Assembly (NCBI RefSeq): GCF_021730395.1
Contig: NC_069373.1
Location: 49,256,501 to 49,320,500, forward strand
DNA: 64,000 bases
From: Mercenaria mercenaria
Lineage: Eukaryota > Mollusca > Bivalvia > Venerida > Veneridae
Direction of reading: 5' to 3'
Under the pieces are notes generated by a model that made no database searches, was not told the DNA's origin, and saw only the letters and a list, made by a program, of their open reading frames with translations. Both the position numbers and the translations under genes were made by a program. Position 1 is the first letter of the stretch. Every line of letters begins with the position of its first letter. This document shows, one piece after another, positions 32,891 to 45,237 of this stretch.

Positions 32891-35800
32891 TTATATTTTA
32901 TCAACAAAACATTCGATTTGTTTTATTACAGAGTCATAGCTAGCATCACAAACAATTCGTTCTCCTGTTTGTTTCTTCAAAGTATTCAGCAAAGATTGGT
33001 GGACTGCAGGTCTTGCGGAAATGTTTCCTAACGCATGGAGCATCTCCGTGGGCGCCATTTTGTTTGTTGCGCTGCCAAAGATCTTCAATACGTCATGCGC
33101 GAACTTGCCCGGATGTGCAGTAGCCGCTATCACCATCGGTCTTTCCGATTTAAACCCGTCTGCAACCGCCTTCGCGACACTTGTGTGAGGGTCTAGCAGA
33201 TAATCTGAAGAAAACACAGCTGGCATGATAGCAGTTTTGTCGGCATACGTAACGACTTACACAAACTTCCCTTACCACATTATATTGTGTTATGTATATG
33301 TATATAACTACCGATTATTTTGACAACATCTATTACAGAAAACTTTTGCAACTTTTTTTTTGTGTTTTTCTAAAATGACAAAATTTTTTTCAAGTCAAGA
33401 AAACATGTACTTGTGACTTTAAAACAAGGAGAAATTGACTCAACATTAGATTTATTGCTGAAGTACAGCTTGGAACAACATTTATCTGAATCACATAAAT
33501 TAAGATCTGTTATCTCAGAAATTTGCCTAACTATTTTATACTGAAACTATATAGGCTACATACCGGAAGTTTTCAGCGTTTTGCGCATGCTCTTTGCACA
33601 GTCTTCTTCAGAACACCAGTCTGCATGGAAGGTGTTTCGAATATTCTCTAATATCTGTATTACAATGAAAATGTTTTGATGAAATCATAAATACACTTAA
33701 AATTTCTAACGACCCCTCGATATATTGTTTACAATTCGAGGGTGGGATGCGCGAAAAATATTGTATATCTTGTTATTATTTTATACAGTTAATTATTCGC
33801 GCTCAGCCCACGAATTATATTATTACCAACATTTTCTAGCAAATACGGTGGGGACAGTGCTATTCATTTTCACTAAACATGTACCTTTAGACAAGGGCTG
33901 TTTGTAAAACACATATGCCCCATTGATAGCCTTTCAGAGACATTCTGTATGCTGTGAGCTTGAACTTTCACAAAATGACCTCAAAAAGATCAGGGGTCAT
34001 CTGCTGACAAAAGCAGAAGGGGTCATCTGTGTATTAAGTGGAAACTGTTTTCAGTCTTAAGGTCTATGTGCCACACCTCAATGTGACATTAAATGAGCCA
34101 CACCATGAGAAAACCAACATAGTGGCTTTGCGACCAGCATGGATCCAGACCAGCCATACTGTTCGCTTTCAAAGCCTATTGCAATTAGAGAAACTGTTTG
34201 GTGGATGGGCAGGCTGGTCTGGATCCATGCTGGTCGCAAAGCCACTTGGTTGGTTTTCTAATGGTGCGGCTCAATTAATCAGTGATTAAACTTTGTTTTA
34301 TGGACCCAAAAAACAATAGGGGATAATCTACTTATCACAGGAATCACATACGAAATTTGACGGCAGTAGAATAAAGGATACTTTATTTTTTGTGTTGAAA
34401 CCATTTCAGTCTACCGGTTCATTGTTACCTTGACCTTTGACCTACTGATCAGGCAATCATCCTACGAAGTTTGGCGAATGTAGACCAAAGGTTTCCATAC
34501 ATTCTGACTGGAACCCGTTTTCAGCCTCACGGTCATTGTGACTTCGACTTTTGGCTTATTTAATCAAACAGTAGAGGTCCTCTCCTGACCATAGATATTC
34601 ATTCTATGAAGTATGACTTATCTAGGCACAATACTTTTCTAGCTAGCTATTGGTCGGAAAGCAAGTATTCTACTCACACAGACCAACAATGAGCGAAAAC
34701 AACATGAGTCTACTCCCACTTCACGAAAGAGAATAATTATTAGATCTAATACTGATTCTAATATTTTCATGTTGTTACAATATGAAAGTAAAACGATGCC
34801 TTCAGTGGACAAAAAACTAGTCTAATGAAATTTATGACCAAACTTCCCATCTGTTTTGTCACTATCAAACAAATCGATGAATAAAATGAACAAGATGTAA
34901 ACATGTTAAAGAGATATTTACATGCATAGGAACCTCAAATTTTCGTCTGTCTCGCAGCTGTGTAAATGCATTGCTTGTAATGGAAGAATCGTTGTCGGAT
35001 ATGCTATAAAGAAGGCGTTCCAGGTTAGAGGACACTAAAATATCAATGGCGGGGGATATCGTCTGCAGCAGTCGTCTGCTTGTGATGTCATAACAACCGC
35101 TAGTGATAAAGTCCGTAACCACGTTGTTAGTATTGGAAGCACAAATAAGTTTCTTGAATGGTACTCCCATACCCTGTTGTAAACAAATATATAATGATGA
35201 TATATTACATCTTCAGATATTCAGGTCAAACCCACTACCGTCCAACTAAACTACTAACCTAGCTCAAACAAAGTCTTTCTTCCATTAAAAAAGAAAAAGA
35301 AATCGAGAGGGTTATTTGCGACCAAAAGTATATTCTGTCCGTGTGTAATTAATTTTGTTTTATAGAGATGCTAAGAATTGTTCCAAAAATATCATTTTGA
35401 AGGTGATTCCATCTACCCTGTGGAGGGTTTTAGTATATATGAGAAGTAATTTACAGACGAGATGAGAAAAGTCATATCTAATTCACCAGGCGTCAAACAA
35501 CAATGGCAAGCCAGTACTATGGGTGGGTGGTAACATCTTCATACTCTAAAAACATACATAAAAGGCGATATAGTACCTAGATGACTTCGTTACAGAAATG
35601 AACGGCACTGAAAAATTGCACGAAGGATTAAGGGCTGAATTTATCAGTCTATTTCTACCTTTGCATAGTATGCTGCAAGAATATTTCCGAAATTTCCGGT
35701 TGGCACACAAAGGTCGATCTCGTCTCCCAAGTTGATGACCTTCTGCTTAACAAGATCAAGGTAAGACGTCACGTGATATACAACTTGTGGCAGCAACCTA

Positions 35801-38800
35801 CCCCAGCTGATTGAATTTGCTGCGCTGCAACAGAGAAAAGACAATCGAAACAGAGATTCATTTTGTTTTTTTCTAAATAATACCCGCTAGGCTAATATGC
35901 TGTAGACTTAGACTATAAGTAATTTCGAACCTCCGTACCTGAAACCATTCACCGGCAGCCAAGCCAAAATAATAGAGATTATACAAAACTGAGTAGACTG
36001 CTCAAAATTCTTAAAACTAAAAAATTATTGAAGGGAATTTGCTCTTTGACATACCTTATTCTTAAGCTGTGCTCATGTTGCAGTTTCTGTGCGAGATCTT
36101 CATCTCCAAATACTTTCTTTACATTGGTTTGGCAAAAGTCAAAATCACTTCCAGAAACTCCTAAATTTAACGAAAGAAGAACCGCATGTACTAACGTCAA
36201 ACCAAAATTGAAGGCCAGTTGAAACATTGTGATTCATGATTCATACTTGTACGAGAACGCGTATCATACTTTTTCTATATATAAATAAGTACATGTGACG
36301 TCAAGATTCAGGAAACTGAAATTTTAGAATTTATTTACATATTCTTGAAAGATTTGGGTTTGGGGGCTCTGCGAACAAGTGGTAAAGGTCAGACAGTGAC
36401 TAATTTGAATCACTCGCCTCTCACAGCTGTTGACTAGAAACCTCGCTTGGTGTACTGAAATCATACAAAAAAAAAACATATGAAAAAAAAGCTATTAACA
36501 GAGAGGCCAAAAGTAAAATCACGATTAAACGAAAAATGAATGATCTTTTATTAAAAATAGTATATCTGATTTTCCTCCTGTAAGTTGTCATTCACTCAAG
36601 TTGCAGTTGCGAAATCTGGGAACATCGATTAAGTGAACTTCGTTACAAGGAAAGTTAGTAGTTCAAAAGGGTAGGGTCAGGTAAGTTCCTTAGTTATTTT
36701 TCTTCACACGCTCCGGACCAAAGATTATATACATTTTGTAGTCTAATATACCCGAATTTGGAGACCGCACTCGAAACTCTAAGATCTGATTGGTTATTTC
36801 TGAACACAAATTTAAAATTGACCAATGGTAAGACTGCATGTCTGAGACTAGTCTTCGAACACAGTTTTATTATCTTGGGACCAGGTTAACGACTTTAGAA
36901 AGGTTCATACCTACAACTCTTGCTATGTCACTGTTATATGAAATCATTTGATCCCTCTGTATGTCGCTGATCCCATTCAGTGGATACAGAATCAACAACC
37001 CAGTCTTTGCTCGCGAGTTTCCTACATTAAAACAAAACAAGATTAAACTCACGACCGTAACAAGTGACTGTAAAATTCACATAGCAGCATGGAATATACT
37101 GACGTATGTCGTCAGTAATGTACATGTACTTGAAACTCCGATGGAATTCCTTTAACCTGTACCCAGCTAGATTTTTTAAATGGATAGGTCCAGCATTCAA
37201 TTTGGGCAGTAACATTTATTATTCGAAGGGGTGTTCACTGAAAACTTACTGACTGAATAGCGAACAGTGCAGACCATGATCAGCCTGCACAGATGTGCAT
37301 GTGCTGGCTCATCTTGGTCTGCACTGGTCGCAAAGGCAAAATCACTTGCGGCCAACACGTTAAAGGTTTAAATGTGTTTTGGTCAAAATCATCACCTGAA
37401 ACGCTACGTAATTTGACTGAAATCGTCTCCATCACCTTTGTGCAATTGTGTACTTCCGGTTAGAAATCACTTCTTGCAAAATGATCGAGACAGTTTACCT
37501 GGAGTAAAAGCGTGACAAACGCTTTTCGATTTTCATCGTAAAAAGTAGTAAAAACAGCAAATTCTCATGTGTTTCCGTAACATAAGTTTGTCAGTAATTA
37601 AGTTTTAAAGCCTTCTTAAGAAATATAGCATTTATTTCAAGATATTTAAATTTTTTTTTTATTGTTTTGTTGTTGAACGATCTGGATGCATGCCGCTTTA
37701 AAACAGACTCGGCATCAAAATCATGTACCAAGGTATTCCTTCACGCTCTACTGGACTGAAAATATTTTATAATGATGTCTACTTCCTACGTTCAGTCCGG
37801 TTGTTTTTCTCCTCAATTGGTATGTCAACTAAAATATTGTAGTTAAGTAACATGCATATTACATATGCATATTATTATGTGCTTGACGCTCAGATGAACC
37901 TTCTAAATAAAATATTAAGGTAAACTTGCATGTAGTGTACATACTTGCATGTCTGGTGAAGCCGTCAAGAACAGCCCCTCCGGTATCTCCAGATGTAGCC
38001 ACCAAAATCAAGTATCTAGGTAATACATGTAAACAAAAATATAAAAGTGAAGTAGTAGCAACTGCAATCTTTACGGTGACGTTCCCACAACCGAGTCTCA
38101 GGCCATTGTGACTGTCTCCAGATGGATACAATTGTATTTTTCTTAATAAACGATACGTCTACAAGACTGTATGTCATTTTGGTTGTCATAGACAAGAAGC
38201 AATCAGATTTCAAAACTTGTAATGACTGTAATAATATTAATGGTAGGGTGACTTCGGCCAAGAAAGTCCACTATTTCTAGGGGTAACCCGGACCCAATTT
38301 TTAACAAGGCATGTTATATACCGAAATGTTTGTAAAAGTTTGTATATTCTGAAAGTGCTTAAATGGTGGCGAGCTGAGAAATCCTAGATGGCGTCCAAAA
38401 TGGCCGCCATAAAATGAAAAAGGTGCTTTTTTGTCAAAAATAAGGTTTTCTTCATTTACTTTTGATGAAACAAACCGCTGGCATGCATTGTTTGGCAGAA
38501 TTATTGCAAGACACCTTTCATGAATTGTAAAACATTTAAATTGTTACATTAAAAGGTAAACAAATATGTCAAAAGATCAAATTCCTGCTAAAAGTACAAT
38601 TTTTACCCATTCATTATCATTAATTTGTAGTTTTGAAAATTAGAACTTATAAATCCCTTTGAAAGAATTCAAAGAATGGCACAAAAAGATTAATTGATAC
38701 AAAGAATGACAATTATTGATGTTTTACAGTAAAACTGTTGTAAAAGGTACTCATACTTATGTGACTACTTATACTTATGTGACTTTATATGCGCATTACA

Positions 38801-41800
38801 AGCAGGTAAACAGAAAAGTACTTGAAGAAGTTGATACATATTGATACATGTGTCTAATTTTCTTCCTCAAGTTATGCAGGTATGAAAAACAAATGTTGTG
38901 GTCAGTTTCTAGTTCTATTTTATGTTTTGTATTCCCCCAAGGATAGGGATTTTTTATCCATTATGAGGTCAGAACATCGGAATAGTTACATATTTGGTTC
39001 AGTTATGGTAATTGTTTTAAATTCTGTATATTAGTACCTTTATTTATATTTGTTATCATGGACACGGATAATGTCGTATTATCCATAGACAGGTTTTCAA
39101 TGCTATTCAATTATTGTGCGCATATTGCAAAGATTTGCATACAAAAATAGAGTATATTTTTGCAAAACTTGAAAAATATGCATCTTAATAGAGTATTATA
39201 AAACGTTTAAATCAGTAATAAATCAGTTTTACAAGAGCTGAAAAAAATAATCATCGTCATATTTCCCAAAAAAATGATATAATCATATTAGGTTTTAAAT
39301 GTCAAAACTAATCAAAGGCCTGAAGGGCCCGAGTCGGCTAATGATTGATGTACTGACAGTATAGTCTACCAGTTTCAGTTTGTTTTTAGTTTTTTTCTTA
39401 AAATTTCATAACACAGCTCGATATTTACCCAAAATATTATATCCGGATACGATTACACTTTTTCTCCAGTTTCAACAATATATTTTACAAATTGTGATGA
39501 TACGAAGACATTTAGCAGCAGTTGGCAGTATCTGACATTGAAGTTTACGGTTAAATTACCTCTTATTTAAATCTTTTCATAAAAAAGTTGTTTCGTTTCG
39601 TGAAAGCAGCCAAACATAGACGATCTACTTTCGATTTCAAAAACTACAAGAAAATACAATTTAATGTTTCGCCGATTTGTTTATTTCTCGAAAAATAAGA
39701 ATTAAAATCATTTTTAATATCAGTAGTAACTAAAAAAACCAGTAAGAGCTTCTTCTTCCGATAATTTATCCGTTTACTGACTGCAAAATTCAACCCACGC
39801 AAAGTTTATAGAAATCATACGATGCGTGTTTACGTTCAATGTGGGAGAATTAAGGCTGATCGGCTATGTTACCTAACGCATCCAGACGATTCAGATTTTG
39901 TTTTTAAAAAAGCATTGTGTGCGTTTCTGTAATTTTATATACGTTTTTATACGCTTAGAAATTATTAGACATGCGTATTTGCATTATTTCTATACGTAAT
40001 TTACGCTAATACGCATCTTATCTGGAGCCCTGTGGAACTATTTTTTGTCTTTCACTGGATGTTACCCAAGCTTTGTAAGCCTGCGCAATTCTTAAAATGC
40101 ACATTTATGCTTAATGAGTTACATTCGAGTATTGCACAATTACAAGTCATAAATATGACAGATTACATCGTATATTGGTCATAGCAAAGGGAATTGACAC
40201 AACTTAACTTCATTCATGCAGTGAACTGTTTGAAGTTTGAGAAATCTAATGGAACTACATCCCTTCACGTGTTATTCGGTCCATTTAGAGAATCGCTGAA
40301 CAGCAAGGACTCGTCAAAAGGCTTTCAGCCTTTAGCCGACTCAAAAATATATTGACACTATTACCCTGCTTACACGTAAGAACGATTCCATATATAAACT
40401 ATTTCTTCAAACTCCTTGTTTAATAGCTGACTGATAACCTATCCCAAAAGGGGATATGGTAGGTTGACAAAAATGTCGCCCCTTTTTCGTTAAAGAAAGG
40501 GGCATCGATCCTGTGATGCGTGTATGTGGTCGCACGGTCACATTTCTTTTTTACAACGGTGTCCCTTTTTAGTGTGGTGAGAAATGTTCAGTGGGAAGGA
40601 CTAAGTGTGCTGGGGTTACCATTGCTAATGATCAGTGTGGAGTGATCACAGCTCTGAGTACTTTTCTCAGAACATTGATCATCTAGTAGTGTTCACGGCA
40701 CAGTGAGTACCGCTCACTGAGTAGTGTTCACATTACCGTGAGTACTGCTCACTGAGTAGTGTTCACATTACCGTGAGTACTGCTCACTGAGTAGTATTCA
40801 CGATAATGTGAGTACTGCTCAATGAGTAGTGTTCACGGCACCCTGAGTAGTGTTAACGGCGCTGTGAGTACTGCTCACTGAGTAGTGTTCACGGCACTGT
40901 GAGTACTGATCACTGTTTAGTGTTCACGACACCGTTAGTACTGCTCACTGAGTTGTGTTCACATTACCGTGAGTACATCTCACGGAGTAGTATTCACAGT
41001 ACTGTGAGTATTGCTCACTGAGTAGCATTCACGGTACTATGAGTACTGTTCACCAAGAATGAAATTAAGGACATGTTTTTGCATAAATACTTTTGAAATC
41101 TGGAAATTGTTCTGAAGTCATATGCTAAATATATACTTTTATCTATCCGATATTTGAGTTTTATGATTATTTGACCTTTTGACCTTTAATCTGCATAATA
41201 ATTTTAGGCAATTTATGTTAAAAAGATTCTCATAAAATCTGACATATCGTAGTAAAATATTAAACAGAAAAATAATTAAAATTTATATGAAAATGTAGAC
41301 ATGATGATGTGTTTAAACATTGTAGTCATCATTACTTTTGTGGCGGCCATCTTGGACGCCATCTTAGATTTCTCAGATCGCCACGATTTCTGCCAATTTA
41401 TGCCGGCAGCCTGATAAACTTCAGACCTTTAAGAACATTTTGGTATTAACTTGCTTTGTTAAAAATTAGGTCTGGGTTCAACTTTTTGAATGGCCTAATT
41501 TTTGCCCTACCATACAGTTGTCAATCAGCAGCTGCATTAAATGCTTTAAGTTTACTCCTGACGATCTATGTATATTTTTGAAAGTAAAGTCTGAAAAAGT
41601 TAAGAATTAATGGTTAAATTTTTTTTTTGCAACTGCCGACTATCCAACTCGTCGGAAAAAAACCCTTACAGGAAAGTTTGCAACATTCTAAAACATATTT
41701 TCCCTACTCTATCTTATACACTGACGTATAACGACTATGTAAGACGAAATATATAAGAGATATATAATATTTCAAAATTTAAAAAAAAAGTCTTACAACC

Positions 41801-44800
41801 TTTAAATGAACACACGTAAAACAACACGTATGGCTTACTTCTGGGAAGATTTTCCTTCGATCACAGCATTCATAAACAACTGTGGCATCAACTGAAGGGC
41901 GACATCTTTGAATGACGCTGTTGGTCCGTGGAAAAGTTCCTGTATAAACTGGTCTCCTTCGAGATGACGAACCGGACATATGGTGTCACTTTCAAACGTT
42001 TCCTTGTTGTATGCTTTATTTATAGCACTTTTTAAAACTTCAGGGTGCAGATCCCTGTGGTCAATCCACTGCTCTAGTATACGGACGGCTCTCTCTGGGT
42101 ACGAGAGATCAACCAATCTGGCCAACTGACCGAGAGACATTTTTGGAAACTCATTTTGCGGGACAATTAGGCCTCCGTCTGGCGCGAGACCTTGTAGAAG
42201 AACGTCATTGAACCCTTTGTTTCCCATATGTAAACCCCGCGTCGACACATACCCCTCTTTTGCATCGGCCTTCCGAAGCCGTGCTATGACCTTATCAGCA
42301 ATACTCTGAGGGCTCTCGTTTCGTTCACATATTACCCTGGTATCATACCATTTCTCATAGAACTGTTGTCTATATTTTAGGATATCTGCCATATCGGTCC
42401 CGTCGTTCTGACCGACAATTCTATTGACTTTCATCCGTTCTAGTCTCTCCAATATATCCGTCATATGAACATCTAAAAACACTACCGTACCTGAAAACGA
42501 TAAAAAAAAACGCTGCAGATATTGATACCATGTATATATGACACGCTAGTTCAATCTAGATTATGCAAGGTGGGCGGAGCTACGATGAACCTATTGCATT
42601 ATCAAAAATGTCCGACTATTTGAGCCGAACCATAATAAAAGCAACATAATGCATTTGTGACCAGCATGGATCCAGACCAGCCTGCGCATCCGCTAAGTCT
42701 GGTCAAGATCCATGTTGTTCGCTAACGGTTTCTCTAGTTGCAACAGGCTTTGAAAGTGAATAGCATGTATCCTGACCAGACTGCGCGGATGCGCAGACTG
42801 GTCTGGATCCATGCTAGTCGCAAACGCACTATGTTGGTTTTCTCTTGGTACGGCTCGTTTAAAAAATCATGTACTTCGCGTTTAATTAGAACAAATGTTG
42901 TCAATGAGATACAGTAGATTTTGTATCAAATGTATCTAGATGACTTGAAAAATGTCGCAAGACCCACGAAGGCCTGAAATAATTTCTCCAGAGACGTGTT
43001 CTACTAATGAAAACTGGACAGGCGCAATGTGCCCTAAATTGTGTCGTTGTGACAACAAAGGTAATAACAATTGGTACACATATCTTACAAAAAGTTTTCT
43101 TCCTGCAAAAGTTGAATAAAAATCATTAAAATCATTTTATTTTTTTAAATCTAGTTAAAGGAGGCCTTCTCTTTTCATTTCGTACACGTTAAGTCAACAA
43201 CAAAAAATAATATAAACACCAAACCTGTCCTTGTCACGTGCGACATTCCAGCATCGTGCATGGGGTTCGAACCCGTCAACGACACCACACAGTTGTCTGC
43301 CCGGAGAGCTGTAAGTGCTTGTCCCTCGGCTTCAACAAAACCATCTGATCCAACCTCATCTAGCTGTAGTAGAAGAAAATACCACTGTGTAATAAAACAC
43401 TAAGTAATTAAACAAAATTATAAGCTTTAAAGGCGTATCAAAATTACTGTTTTAACTTCTAGCATAATTGGTTCAAATTACAAAATTCTGTCAAAAATGC
43501 AAAAATATAAACATATGTCAATTATGATATTTAAATAAGGGAAGTCCTATTCCCCTCCCCCTCCACCTAATCCCGCATCCCCAATCACCTAGCGCGTAAT
43601 AAGAGCCTATCATTTAATTCGAGTTCGGCATATTTAAGGAATGGTGACAAATGAAAAAAAAAACAATAACTTTATTTCTACTCTGAGCAAACATTACTTT
43701 CTGAGCGACAGGCATTCCCCAGTGAGGTTCCAGATGATCGTCGTCTATATCTAGGACAGGTCGTCCTAACGCCGTCGCCAGAATCCGCCCAACAGTCGTT
43801 TTTCCACATCCGGGACTTCCCATAAGAATAATGTTGTTCTGTATGTGTATAAAAAAAATACAGTTGTGTCTATAGTACATCTCTACAGCGTAGCTCTGCA
43901 GGTAGAGCAACAAGATTAACAAATGGTCGCGTGTTCGATGCCCGGACACAGCAATAAGCTATCACTCAACAATCTTCCACGCATGTTTCATAACAAGAGA
44001 TTGTGTAGAATGTGTTTAAAAGGTAAAAAACTAGTAAACGGTTTATAAAAAAATAGCGTAAAGCCAATGCAAATTCAAACCATAACTACACAGACTATTT
44101 TTAAAAAAAATAAATACAAACGTGTATAATTTTTTCGCAAAAATTAAATATATAGTGTACCGTAAGTTAGGCATAGGCGTTCAGCTAATCTGGATAGCTT
44201 AATAGTAAGAACTGATTTTTTTAGGGTAACACCTGCAAAGAACCGAGGTAAAAAGATATCAGCTATTTGACCCCTTCCCGATGGCGTTTAAAATAAACAA
44301 AAATCAAAATTTGTATTATTTCAAAATGTAACTGCCTGAAGATATGTACAATTGAAAGCGCTAATGCAATATAAATCAAAAATAGAAGAAGTCTACTGCT
44401 GTTTTTCCAGGAAATTGACTTTTCATTTGAACATATCTACAGACATATATCTATTTTCATCTTCTTATTATACGTGACATCTTTAACAAAATACATGAGT
44501 CGAGCTTCTTTATACAAGCATGAGACCAGCTTTTTACATACAAATACTATTTGAGCATATTTAAGATTCAAAAGACCTTATTTAAACACCACCCGGAAGC
44601 ATGTCCTTAATTTTGAACTTTAAAAGATGAATCGTCATGTATCCCTGTAACACACATTTATTCTTAGCCTATATTTTATAAAATAAAAAATAAAAACACG
44701 TATACTATTGCATTACCTTGATCTTGGAGGCATGATCTTGCAGGATTTTGCCACATGGAAACGTTCTTTTGTTTCGGGAACAACATCTTCCTTTCGTTAA

Positions 44801-45237
44801 TATATTCAGAAACATGTCGAAATACTTAATAACCCAATTACACTATGAATGCGATAAGAATGTTAGGCCGCTCAAAATTCACGTGTTGTTTCTTATATCT
44901 GTATTCAGCGATGGTGTATTCCTGAAAGAAAGTGTACGGTTTGATTTAGGAAGTTTTGTGCATTACTTATATTTACAATCTTGTGATTATGCTTTCTTTT
45001 CATGGTAACTGTTACTTAAAACGCGCTTTTGATAAAAAAATAATTAACATGACAAAAGTTTTGTGTAGGCGCAAGTGAAGGGTTTATCTTTTCTGAAAAA
45101 CACACATAGCATTCGCATACTTCAGCAACCGAAGTAACTGATACACGATTATTATACAGATGTACCTTTATTTTTGAAACATTGCTGTCGCTACGAACAG
45201 TCGGACGATCGTCAAGCAAATAGACTGTCCTGCTCAT
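32891..45237 (-). CDS. THNSL1: Threonine synthase-like 1 (shikimate-kinase-like plus PLP domain)
   Basis: Eleven minus-strand exons with agreeing phases: 45237-45166, 43838-43698, 43363-43225, 42490-41839, 38015-37945, 37021-36911, 36160-36055, 35824-35659, 35173-34934, 33654-33564 and 33204-32891 (stop). The model gives about 700 residues; the human protein is about 743. Residues 31-39 (GSPGCGKTT) are a P-loop of a shikimate-kinase-like domain. The PLP lysine is K312 in HGPTASFKD; TSGDTG and PTGNFGN are the phosphate-binding turns of threonine synthases. Animals lack threonine synthesis, so the reaction is unsettled; the mouse relative THNSL2 is a phospho-lyase. The 24-residue first exon is inferred from its ATG, an in-frame stop directly before it, its donor and its phase. 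It lacks an obvious mitochondrial presequence, so another N-terminus may exist. Confidence 0.92.
34094..34273. mobile_element. Inverted-repeat MITE, family A, copy 2 (internally shortened)
   Basis: Same ends as 3609-3837 but missing part of the left inner arm. TTAA occurs close to both borders (CATTAAATGAGCC and GGCTCAATTAAT), suggesting a TTAA-type target in this copy. Located in a THNSL1 intron. Confidence 0.85.
34400..34560. repeat. GGTCA-rich repeat fragment
   Basis: TGTTACCTTGACCTTTGACC and TCATTGTGACTTCGACTTTTGG are phrases of the same repeat style as 51.7-52.3 and 53.4-54.0 kb, here in the opposite orientation and decayed. In a THNSL1 intron. Confidence 0.5.
37151..37371. mobile_element. 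Inverted-repeat MITE, family B, copy 4
   Basis: Full-length copy in inverse orientation to copy 3: TTTAACCTGTACCCAGCTAG, GAAGGGGTGTTCACTGAAAA, ATGATCAGCCTGCACA and CACGTTAAAGGTTTA. In a THNSL1 intron. Confidence 0.85.
37512..37703. repeat. Dispersed repeat D, copy 2
   Basis: Matches 12466-12645 with small differences, including the same TTTTCGATTTTCATCGTAAAA start and GAACGATCTGGA end. In a THNSL1 intron. Confidence 0.75.
39312..40350. repeat. Nested inverted pair within the 3.27-kb element
   Basis: AGGCCTGAAGGGCCCGAGTC/GGCTAA near 39317-39342 faces an inverse GACTC.AAAGGCTTTCAGCC/TTTAGCCGACTC at 40308-40345. Each end is also a small hairpin. This may be an element of about 1.04 kb inserted into, or captured by, the larger one. 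Confidence 0.45.
40685..41055. repeat. 35-bp minisatellite with self-complementary units
   Basis: About ten and a half imperfect copies of a 35-bp unit built from GTGAGTACTGCTCACTGAG and TAGTGTTCAC plus a variable six bases. Within each unit GTGAGTACTGCTCAC is nearly its own reverse complement, so the array is a string of potential small cruciforms. Confidence 0.9.
42621..42857. mobile_element. Inverted-repeat MITE, family A, copy 3
   Basis: Full-length copy with TGAGCCGAACCATAATAAA at the left and GTACGGCTCG at the right. The inner arms with GACCAGCATGGATCCAGACC are intact. Located in the THNSL1 intron between the second P-loop-domain exon and the long PLP-domain exon. Confidence 0.9.
43882..43955 (+). 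repeat. tRNA-derived SINE head or tRNA relic
   Basis: GCGTAGCTCTGCAGGTAGAGC (A-box-like, D-arm capable of pairing) and GTGTTCGATGCCCGG (B-box-like) are spaced as in a tRNA. The acceptor stem is not closed, so this is a pol III promoter relic, not a functional tRNA. It lies just upstream (in gene sense) of the P-loop exon of THNSL1. Confidence 0.55.

Larger units (their letters stand above)
38241..41512. mobile_element. 3.27-kb inverted-repeat element in a THNSL1 intron
   Basis: The left end TGGTAGGGTGACTTCGGCC and the right end (inverse TGGTAGGGCAAAAATTAGGCC) open imperfect terminal inverted repeats of about 170 bp that keep the same order of blocks: CCAATTTTTAACAA, ACCGAAATGTT-like, CGA.CTGAGAAATC, then ATGGCGTCCAA.ATGGCCGCCA. 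The interior has no open frame, a nested inverted pair and a minisatellite. It is non-autonomous. The target duplication is ambiguous (AT at both borders) and the superfamily is unknown. Confidence 0.8.

Noticed and set aside
40685-41055. CRISPR-like array of regularly spaced repeats
   Set aside because: Units are contiguous 35-bp variants without unique spacers, in animal DNA, inside an inverted-repeat element. It is a minisatellite.
43260-43280. GGTTCGAACCC as a tRNA B-box
   Set aside because: It is the coding sequence of LTGSNP in the second P-loop-domain exon of THNSL1; no A-box partner at tRNA spacing.
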